Positions 6,603 to 11,428 of a stretch of 11,428 nt of DNA are shown here, one piece after another. Made by a program: the position numbers and the translations under genes. Positions within the stretch are counted from its first letter, which is position 1; the number at the start of each line of letters is the position of its first letter. The notes under the pieces were generated by a model. That model was given only the letters and a program-made list of their open reading frames with translations, was not told the origin of the DNA and did not search any database. This stretch comes from an uncultured Alphaproteobacteria bacterium (GTDB lineage: Bacteria > Pseudomonadota > Alphaproteobacteria > UBA7985 > CAJQQZ01), in contig CAJQQJ010000351.1 of the NCBI GenBank assembly GCA_905480445.1, positions 1 to 11,428 of the forward strand, written 5' to 3'.

Positions 6603-7376
6603 TTGAGACAAGCGTTGAAACTTGTGTTGGAAAAGCCATGGTTTGAAAGAGCCGTTCTGCTGTTGATCGGCTTAAATGCGATCACGTTGGGCCTTGAGAC
6701 TTCCGCTTATGCAATGGATAATTGGGGCGGCCTCCTAAAGTGGCTCGACAGCATAATCTTGGTTTTGTTCGTAGCGGAAATTGTCGCTCGATTGATCGTT
6801 GATTTCAAAGGCTTCTGGCGCGATCCATGGCGGATTTTTGACTTTATCGTTGTCGTAGTGGCACTAGTGCCAACTGCGGGACCGTTCTCTGTCTTGCGCG
6901 CCTTCCGTATTCTGCGTGTGTTACGCCTGATTTCAACAGTTCAATCCATGCGGCGAGTGGTAACTGGCTTGCTGTCAGCGCTTCCTGGTATGGGATCAAT
7001 CGTGCTGCTGCTAGGACTTGTTTTCTACGTCTTCGCAGTTATTTCCACTAAGTTGTTTGGCGAGCAGTTTCCTGAATGGTTTGGTTCTTTGGGCGCATCA
7101 TCGTACACGCTTTTCCAAATCATGACGTTAGAAAGCTGGTCAATGGGCATTGTCCGCCCTGTCATGGAAGCCTTTCCCTTTGCATGGATGTTGTTCATCC
7201 CGTTTATCGTGCTGACGGCCTTTACAGTGCTCAATTTGTTTATCGGTGTCATTGTTGATGCAATGCAGCAAGAGCATGAAGCCGAAGCGCGTTCAGAACG
7301 TGACGCCTTGAATGAGCAAATGGCTCAGGTTCTAGAAGAGGTACGAGCAATGCGAAGGGAAATGAAAGAGAAGTGA
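6603..7376 (+). CDS. Homotetrameric voltage-gated sodium channel (BacNav / NaChBac type)
   Basis: Six-transmembrane ion channel subunit of 257 residues that should form a tetramer in the inner membrane. S1 lies at about 17–33, S2 46–66, S3 77–91, S4 95–112, S5 124–148, pore helix and filter 164–181, S6 194–222. S4 has arginines every third residue at 99, 102, 105 and 108 (LRAFRILRVLRL), the voltage-sensor pattern. E59 in S2 and D80 in S3 fit the charge-transfer centre. The selectivity filter TLESWSM (175–181) equals that of NavAb and marks sodium selectivity in this family. A charged, heptad-like C-terminus (about 223–257) fits the coiled-coil tetramerisation tail. The start is TTG at 6603 with GAGGA at 6590–6594; a TTG at 6588 lacks any ribosome site. 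It follows the PLP enzyme by 27 bases. Known BacNavs serve motility, chemotaxis or pH response; the role here is open. Confidence 0.93.
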   Translation: MRQALKLVLEKPWFERAVLLLIGLNAITLGLETSAYAMDNWGGLLKWLDSIILVLFVAEIVARLIVDFKGFWRDPWRIFDFIVVVVALVPTAGPFSVLRAFRILRVLRLISTVQSMRRVVTGLLSALPGMGSIVLLLGLVFYVFAVISTKLFGEQFPEWFGSLGASSYTLFQIMTLESWSMGIVRPVMEAFPFAWMLFIPFIVLTAFTVLNLFIGVIVDAMQQEHEAEARSERDALNEQMAQVLEEVRAMRREMKEK

Positions 7377-7392
7377 TCTTTCATTGCTTTTC
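7361..7392 (+). terminator. Terminator-like hairpin at the end of the sodium channel gene
   Basis: AATGAAAGA (7361–7369) and TCTTTCATT (7377–7385) form a perfect 9-bp stem with a 7-base loop, then GCTTTTC. The stem overlaps the last codons and stop of the channel gene. It is AT-rich, so efficiency is doubtful, but it is the only such structure at the end of the pepA–channel run. The remaining gap to 7511 between the convergent genes shows nothing further. Confidence 0.45.
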
Positions 7393-7511
7393 ACTAATAC
7401 TAGCAAATAAGAGATTCTATTGGCTGCGATAAACCGCATCAAATCGATGAAGAAATGTGCGCCATAGTCACTTACAACATAGCCTTTATGATGGCCGTTG
7501 AGGCGTTTAGT

Positions 7512-8252
7512 TTAATAGAGATTCCAGAAAACCATCAGATTGCTGAAACCATGCAACACAATTGATGGATAGAGTGAACCGCTTTTCTCACGCAGGCGAG
7601 CCGCAAAAAATCCTAGCCCGCAGACAAAAAACATTGCGATGAAAACTGATTCTCTATCGAGACCTAGGTATTGAAAATGTACAAAGCCAAAGGTCAAACT
7701 TGAGATTACGACCGCAACATCCATAGAGAACCTCTGTCGTAGCCAGCCATAAAGAAACCCTCTGAAGACAATCTCTTCACAAATCGGAGCAATCACCACA
7801 ATTGAGAGAAAGGTGATGGCGAAAGAAATAAAAGCTCTGTTCTGCGTGATGAGATCACGACTAGCGTTTTTTAGTTCTTCACTGGGCTGTATTTGCAGAA
7901 GAACGGTTACGATACCCATTAAGAACATCAAGCCGAAATAGGTCAGAATCGCGGAGACGAACCATCTTTTAGAGTCGGGCATGATTGTCCCGATGGCCTG
8001 ATCGGATATAGCTTCGCGTTTCTTGGTTCTAATGATCAGCTCTAGCATTGCTAGATTAATAAGAGCCGTCAGTGCCGCTGCAGAAATACCGGTGTAAGGA
8101 TCACCAGGGACTGTTGGTTGTCCAATGAACCCAGTGGCTTTCATAACGAAAGTAATCACGACAGGTAAAACCACGAAGGCTAGGCCCAGGAACACAATTG
8201 TTCGGTCCGAAATCAGCGCTGGCCAGCGATCTGGCATCGTTTGATGGTCCAT
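7512..8252 (-). CDS. CPBP-family intramembrane metalloprotease (CAAX protease / Abi family)
   Basis: Polytopic inner-membrane protein of 246 residues with about six to eight hydrophobic segments (around 17–38, 54–74, 97–119, 139–157, 177–195, 202–217 and 227–244). The conserved CPBP motifs are all present: EExxxR as E159, E160 and R164 in CEEIVFRG; the FxxxH motif as F188 to H192 in FGFVH; and HxxxN as H234 and N238 in HGFSN. These form the glutamate/histidine active site of Rce1-like intramembrane proteases. Bacterial members include bacteriocin immunity and processing proteins, but most have no known substrate. The ATG at 8252 follows the ABC-F stop by two bases, so translation is likely coupled; no independent promoter is evident. 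An in-frame ATG five codons later is possible. No bacteriocin-like small ORF was seen next to it. The family is clear and the function unknown. Confidence 0.9.
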   Translation of the reverse strand: MDHQTMPDRWPALISDRTIVFLGLAFVVLPVVITFVMKATGFIGQPTVPGDPYTGISAAALTALINLAMLELIIRTKKREAISDQAIGTIMPDSKRWFVSAILTYFGLMFLMGIVTVLLQIQPSEELKNASRDLITQNRAFISFAITFLSIVVIAPICEEIVFRGFLYGWLRQRFSMDVAVVISSLTFGFVHFQYLGLDRESVFIAMFFVCGLGFFAARLREKSGSLYPSIVLHGFSNLMVFWNLY

Positions 8253-8254
8253 CC

Positions 8255-10156
8255 CTAAAGCCCAGCTGCTTCTTGAAGCCTTGCTTCTGCTTCTTCATAT
8301 TTTGACCAAGCCTCTAACCAGAGTTCGTCGGCTTCAGTTAGCTCTTTTGTGACCGCTGCATATTCTTTGTTGTGAGCTATCAGCTGCTCTGGTGTCAAAT
8401 CGGCAAACCCTGGGCTCATCATTTTTTCGTCGAGCTTAGTCTTTTGAGCATCCAATTGTTTTTGCCGCTTCTCCGCCTTGTCTAGCTTGTTTTTCATCGG
8501 CTTGAGCTGTTGGCGAAGTTGTGCGGCGGCTTGACGTTTGGCCTTCTTGTCGTTGGTTCGTTCAGCATCTTCGCTCGATTGAGCCGGCTTGGATTTGTCG
8601 GATGTCAGATAGTTCTTGTATTCGTTAAGATCGCCATCAAAAGGGCGACAAGTGCCTTGATCAACGAGCCATAGCTGGTCCGCAGTCAATTCCAACAGAT
8701 TGAAATCGTGTGTTACTAGAATAACGGCGCCCTTGAAGTCGTTGATTGCATTGACCAGAACGCGGCGCATATCAATATCAAGGTGGTTTGTTGGCTCATC
8801 AAGCAGCAAGATATGTGGCTTCTCACGGGCTATCAAAGCCAAAAGCAGACGGGCTTTTTCGCCACCAGACAAATCACCGATTTTGGTTTCAGCGCGGTCT
8901 TTGTCATAGCCAAATCCACCGAGCCAATTGCGCGCCTCTGACTCATACATCTTCGCGTCTAATGACATGAAATGCTGAAGAGGGGTCATCTGTGTATTGA
9001 ATTCGTCAGTTTGGTGCTGGGCAAAATAGCCAACCCGCAACTTACCAGGCTTGACCATTTCACCGGCTTCGGCCTTGAGCTTACCGGCGATCAGTTTTGC
9101 AAGCGTCGATTTACCGTTACCGTTGGAACCGAGCAGTGCGATACGATCATCAGGATCGATACGCAGTGAGAGGTTTTTAAGAACAGGATTGCCAGGTGTA
9201 TAGCCGACTGCGATCTTGTCCATGGTGATCATAGGGGGTGCAAAGGATCCTGGATCAGCGAAGCGCAGCTGTACTGTGCGTTCATCCAACTCAACGTCTA
9301 CTGTCTGAATTTTCTCAATCAGTTTCAAGCGTGATTGAGCCTGCTTGGCTTTTGAAGCTTTGGCGCGGAACCTGTCCACGAACTTCATCATGTGGGCTTT
9401 CTTGGCTTCTTGCTTTTTACTGAAAGCTGCCTGTTGGCTCATGCGTTCCGAACGCACTGCCTGGAACTGATCAAAGTTGCCGCGGTAAAGCGTCAGTTTT
9501 TTGCCAGTCAGATGAATGATCTGGTCGCAAACATTGTTCAGGAATGACCGTTCGTGACTGACCAGCAGGATTGTTCCGCGGTAGCGAGAGATAAAACCCT
9601 CGAGCCAGATCGCGGACTCAAGATCCAGATGGTTTGTTGGTTCATCGAGCAACAGCAGATCAGGTCTGGTGAACAGCAATCCAGCCAATGCCACACGCAT
9701 CCGCATACCGCCTGACAGGGATTTGCAAGGTTGATTTTGTTTCTCAGTTTCAAAACCAAGGCCCGCCAGGATTTCAGCGGCACGAGCAGGTGCTGAGTAG
9801 GCTTCGATATCTTCGAGACGCGCGTGTATCTCGCCAAGTCGACCGATGTCTTGGCATGTCAGCTCTTCGGCAAGCAACGCGTTTCGTTCCGTATCCGCCG
9901 CCAAAACGGTTTCAATCAAAGAATCATCGTTGTCTGGAACTTCCTGCTTGGTGATGCCCAGCTTCCAACGTTCTGGGTAAGACACATCTCCCCCATCATA
10001 AGAGAGATCACCTGAGATGAGTTTCAGCAGTGTGGTCTTGCCGGTGCCATTGCGGCCCACGAAGCCAACCCGATGTCCTGGATCAATTCTAACGGAGGCT
10101 TCTTCGAAAATTTCGCGGCCGGCAATGCGGTAAGTAAGGTCTTTGATTTCAAGCAT
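8255..10156 (-). CDS. ABC-F family ATPase (YheS/Uup-like, ribosome-associated)
   Basis: Soluble protein with two ATP-binding cassettes and no membrane domain, 633 residues. First cassette: Walker A GRNGTGKT (34–41), signature LSGGM (147–151), Walker B ending in D171–E172, switch H201. Second cassette: Walker A GSNGNGKS (343–350), signature LSGGE (429–433), Walker B with D453–E454, switch H483. Both Walker B motifs continue into EPTNHLD. The basic helical linker at about 240–285 is the P-site tRNA interaction motif seen in translation-factor ABC-F proteins. A highly charged helix-rich tail (about 530–633) resembles the Uup/YheS C-terminal coiled coil. Length and ending fit the YheS group (E. 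coli YheS is about 637). ABC-F proteins act on the ribosome, resolving stalled translation or protecting from antibiotics. The start ATG at 10156 has no clear Shine-Dalgarno. The upstream gene ends 48 bases before and the CPBP gene begins two bases after. Confidence 0.95.
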   Translation of the reverse strand: MLEIKDLTYRIAGREIFEEASVRIDPGHRVGFVGRNGTGKTTLLKLISGDLSYDGGDVSYPERWKLGITKQEVPDNDDSLIETVLAADTERNALLAEELTCQDIGRLGEIHARLEDIEAYSAPARAAEILAGLGFETEKQNQPCKSLSGGMRMRVALAGLLFTRPDLLLLDEPTNHLDLESAIWLEGFISRYRGTILLVSHERSFLNNVCDQIIHLTGKKLTLYRGNFDQFQAVRSERMSQQAAFSKKQEAKKAHMMKFVDRFRAKASKAKQAQSRLKLIEKIQTVDVELDERTVQLRFADPGSFAPPMITMDKIAVGYTPGNPVLKNLSLRIDPDDRIALLGSNGNGKSTLAKLIAGKLKAEAGEMVKPGKLRVGYFAQHQTDEFNTQMTPLQHFMSLDAKMYESEARNWLGGFGYDKDRAETKIGDLSGGEKARLLLALIAREKPHILLLDEPTNHLDIDMRRVLVNAINDFKGAVILVTHDFNLLELTADQLWLVDQGTCRPFDGDLNEYKNYLTSDKSKPAQSSEDAERTNDKKAKRQAAAQLRQQLKPMKNKLDKAEKRQKQLDAQKTKLDEKMMSPGFADLTPEQLIAHNKEYAAVTKELTEADELWLEAWSKYEEAEARLQEAAGL

Positions 10157-10204
10157 GGGGGGCTTTTAGTCGGTTGATGTCTAAAGGGAAAGAGAGATTC
10201 GTTG

Positions 10205-10525
10205 TTAACTAACGAGAGGAGAGACCTTGCCCTCTAATATTTCAATCAAATCTGGATCCATGTACCGAAAGTCGTCCGGAATATCGAGGACTTGCAGATT
10301 TTTGTAGCGAACTTCGTCTCTGTACTCGGCCTGAATTCTTGATTTGTGTTTTTGCTCCATCACAAGAATTATGTCCGCCCAACGCAGATCATTGACAGTG
10401 ATCCGTCGACGGGCGTTACGGCTGGTACCAGCGGAGCGAACAGCCAATCCAGTCCTTCTCGAGAAGATTTTCTCAGCAGTAGGGCTACGCCATTGATTTC
10501 GGCTACAAACAAAAAGAATATTCAT
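10205..10525 (-). CDS. Short low-molecular-weight protein tyrosine phosphatase-like protein
   Basis: From the ATG at 10525 the protein has 106 residues. The N-terminus MNILFVCSRNQWRSPTAE carries a C-x5-R-S phosphate loop (C7 to R13, S14) directly after the first strand, as in low-molecular-weight phosphatases. SAGTS follows at 31–35. An acidic stretch DIPDDFRYMDP (81–91) may hold the general acid. It is shorter than classic family members (about 150 residues) and the second cysteine of the usual CxGNxCRS loop is tryptophan here. This fits a compact subgroup annotated as predicted protein tyrosine phosphatases. An upstream in-frame ATG at 10579 would add 18 residues not resembling the family, and ATG 10528 would add one; none has a clear ribosome site. 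It is the first gene of the run leading to the ABC-F and CPBP genes. Substrate unknown. Confidence 0.85.
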   Translation of the reverse strand: MNILFVCSRNQWRSPTAEKIFSRRTGLAVRSAGTSRNARRRITVNDLRWADIILVMEQKHKSRIQAEYRDEVRYKNLQVLDIPDDFRYMDPDLIEILEGKVSPLVS

Positions 10526-10572
10526 CATTGAATTTATAGACGATAAAGGCTGGTTAAGTGCCCCTGAATTTC

Positions 10573-10601
10573 TTGCCATTGATCGAGCTGAGTTCTATAA
10601 G
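10573..10601 (+). promoter_or_regulatory. Putative ndk promoter
   Basis: TTGCCA (10573–10578), a 17-base spacer and TATAAG (10596–10601) match a housekeeping sigma promoter on the plus strand. Transcription would start near 10608, leaving a leader of about 85 bases before ndk. The -35 box overlaps the possible upstream start codon of the divergent phosphatase-like gene. Confidence 0.4.
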
Positions 10602-10604
10602 GCC

Positions 10605-10634
10605 GCCAGTTCCAGCCCCTGGAGCCATACTGGC
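10605..10634 (+). promoter_or_regulatory. Bulged hairpin in the ndk leader region
   Basis: GCCAGT (10605–10610) pairs with ACTGGC (10629–10634). Directly inside, TCCAG (10611–10615) pairs with CTGGA (10619–10623) around loop CCC. A 5-base bulge (10624–10628) lies on the 3' side. The eleven pairs make a stable structure close to the predicted transcription start. It could instead act in the RNA of the opposite strand or be a protein-binding inverted repeat. Function unknown. Confidence 0.35.
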
Positions 10635-10691
10635 TAGACTGTTGGGCGCTGTCACTTGTTTCAACATCTCTAAATCAAAGGGTCTCCAACC

Positions 10692-11114
10692 ATGGCTTTG
10701 GAAAGAACTTTCTCAATCGTAAAACCAGACGCAACACGTCGTAATCTTACTGGCGCTGTTTGTAAAATGCTTGAAGACGGCGGTCTTCGCATTGTTGCAC
10801 AGAAGCGTATTCAGATGACGCAGGCTCAAGCCGAAACATTCTACGGCGTTCACAGCGAGCGTCCTTTCTTCAACGACCTCGTTGCTTTCATGACTTCTGG
10901 TCCTGTTCTTGTTCAGGTTCTTGAAGGTGAGAACGCGATTGCTCGCAACCGTGAAATCATGGGTGCAACAAACCCTGCTGATGCTGCTGAAGGCACAATC
11001 CGTAAGACATTTGCTGAATCAATCGAAGCAAACTCTGCACACGGTTCTGACTCTGCTGAAAACGCAGCGATCGAAATTGCTTACTTCTTCGCTGGCGGTG
11101 AAATCACTGGCTAA
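10692..11114 (+). CDS. ndk: Nucleoside diphosphate kinase
   Basis: Transfers the gamma phosphate of ATP to nucleoside diphosphates through a phosphohistidine, balancing NTP and dNTP pools in the cytoplasm. At 140 residues it is the standard bacterial size. It starts MALERTFSIVKPDATRR. The active-site histidine is H117 in NSAHGSDS. The nucleotide-site residues K11, Y51, R87, T93, R104 and N114 are all in their usual places. AAGGG lies about nine bases before the ATG. Codon choice is biased to a narrow set (many GCT, CGT, GTT), as for a highly expressed gene. It is a single-gene unit with a possible promoter at 10573–10601 and a strong terminator at 11133–11164. Confidence 0.98.
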   Translation: MALERTFSIVKPDATRRNLTGAVCKMLEDGGLRIVAQKRIQMTQAQAETFYGVHSERPFFNDLVAFMTSGPVLVQVLEGENAIARNREIMGATNPADAAEGTIRKTFAESIEANSAHGSDSAENAAIEIAYFFAGGEITG

Positions 11115-11132
11115 GCGTAAAAGTTAGACAAG

Positions 11133-11164
11133 AAAAAGGCGGGTCAAATTGGCCCGCCTTTTTT
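11133..11164. terminator. Strong bidirectional rho-independent terminator between ndk and the oxidase subunit gene
   Basis: GGCGGGTC (11138–11145) pairs with GGCCCGCC (11151–11158), with one G·U pair, around loop AAATT. Five A bases precede and six T bases follow the stem, so it works as a terminator on either strand. It begins 18 bases after the ndk stop and would also stop transcripts of the convergent small gene at 11242–11373. Confidence 0.92.
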
Positions 11165-11173
11165 CGTTCTAAA

Positions 11174-11220
11174 GCGCATCTCCCAAAAACAGATGATGGT
11201 TCTGGGAGATTGATATGCGC
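11174..11220 (-). repeat. Long imperfect hairpin downstream of the small oxidase gene
   Basis: GCGCAT (11174–11179) pairs with ATGCGC (11215–11220), and the adjoining CTCCCA (11180–11185) pairs with TGGGAG (11203–11208). A 6-base bulge (11209–11214) interrupts one side and the loop is 17 bases. On the minus strand it follows the stop at 11242 and ends with TTTAG, so it may be a first, weak terminator or a 3' stabilising structure ahead of the strong one. Confidence 0.45.
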
Positions 11221-11241
11221 AAATTCTTAGTCAAGTGTCGC

Positions 11242-11373
11242 TTACGTCAAGAAGAGGTACATGCCTATGACGATGATAGCGATAAAGATAGCCAACTTAA
11301 CCGTTATGCTGATGAAGCTGTCGTAGCCACTCAGCTTTTCCTGGTCGGACTGTAGGTATTCTAGGTCATCCAT
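11242..11373 (-). CDS. aa3-type cytochrome c oxidase subunit IV-like small membrane protein
   Basis: A 43-residue protein starting MDDLEYLQSDQEKLSGYDSF and ending in a single hydrophobic helix (about 25–42, VKLAIFIAIIVIGMYLFL). A short acidic, tyrosine-containing head followed by Y-x-x-F and one membrane helix is the plan of the small subunit IV of alphaproteobacterial aa3 cytochrome c oxidases, usually about 40–55 residues. In Paracoccus this subunit sits beside the catalytic core and is not essential for activity. The ATG at 11373 has GGAG seven bases upstream, and the frame ends in TAA at 11242. The genes for the large oxidase subunits are not in this window. Identity rests on length, topology and a loose motif, so another single-pass membrane peptide cannot be excluded; that it is a real gene is more certain. 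Confidence 0.72.
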   Translation of the reverse strand: MDDLEYLQSDQEKLSGYDSFISITVKLAIFIAIIVIGMYLFLT

Positions 11374-11428
11374 GGAAACTCTCCACGATAGAAGGTTGAA
11401 CTGTTGAGAAAGCTAATAGCCTCTTGCT

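Noticed and set aside
7377..7511. Possible small RNA or gene in the gap between the sodium channel and the CPBP gene
   Set aside because: Apart from the terminator-like hairpin at its left end there is no promoter, no ribosome site with a frame, and no strong structure.
7512..8252. CPBP protein as bacteriocin immunity or abortive infection gene
   Set aside because: No bacteriocin precursor, transporter or toxin gene lies nearby; the Abi label of the family alone is not evidence for defence.
8255..10156. ABC-F gene as an antibiotic resistance determinant
   Set aside because: Length and charged C-terminal tail fit the housekeeping YheS/Uup-type proteins, and nothing around it suggests a resistance cassette.

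Overview
The window reads as a stretch of alphaproteobacterial chromosome. The evidence is an RpoH-type heat-shock sigma factor beside an RluA-family pseudouridine synthase, the pepA–holC pair, an ABC-F ATPase close to ndk, and a 43-residue protein that looks like the alphaproteobacterial aa3-type cytochrome oxidase subunit IV. Base composition is moderate (about half G+C by eye), and a BacNav-type sodium channel is present. Both would fit a marine Rhodospirillales-like bacterium; the order is an inference. I see no IS element, CRISPR array, tRNA, rRNA, integrase or prophage gene.

Layout. 1–883 (minus): rpoH, cut by the window edge only at its last few codons, with a heat-shock-like promoter and a small hairpin in its leader. 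1048–2345 (minus): a two-gene unit, a small membrane-anchored protein followed with a 4-base overlap by a low-specificity L-threonine aldolase. 2422–3426 (plus): RluD-like 23S rRNA pseudouridine synthase, divergent from that unit. 3490–7376 (plus): pepA (leucyl aminopeptidase), holC (DNA polymerase III chi), a D-threonine aldolase/D-serine dehydratase-type PLP enzyme that overlaps holC by 4 bases, and a homotetramer-type voltage-gated sodium channel. 7512–10528 (minus): a three-gene run in transcription order of a short low-molecular-weight phosphatase-like protein, an ABC-F ATPase and a CPBP-family membrane protease. 10692–11114 (plus): ndk, followed by a strong bidirectional terminator. 11242–11373 (minus): the small cytochrome oxidase subunit IV.

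How the genes relate. Most are housekeeping: rpoH for the heat-shock response, rluD for ribosome maturation, pepA for peptide turnover, holC for the replisome clamp loader, ndk for nucleotide balance. The block from about 5430 to 8252 (D-amino-acid enzyme, sodium channel, CPBP protease) is the part most likely to be variable between relatives. L- and D-threonine aldolase-family enzymes lie about 3.4 kb apart in separate transcription units. I found no wholly new system. The most interesting points are the sodium channel with a NavAb-like selectivity filter, the phosphatase–ABC-F–CPBP run, structured leaders before rpoH and ndk, and repeated use of TTG starts.
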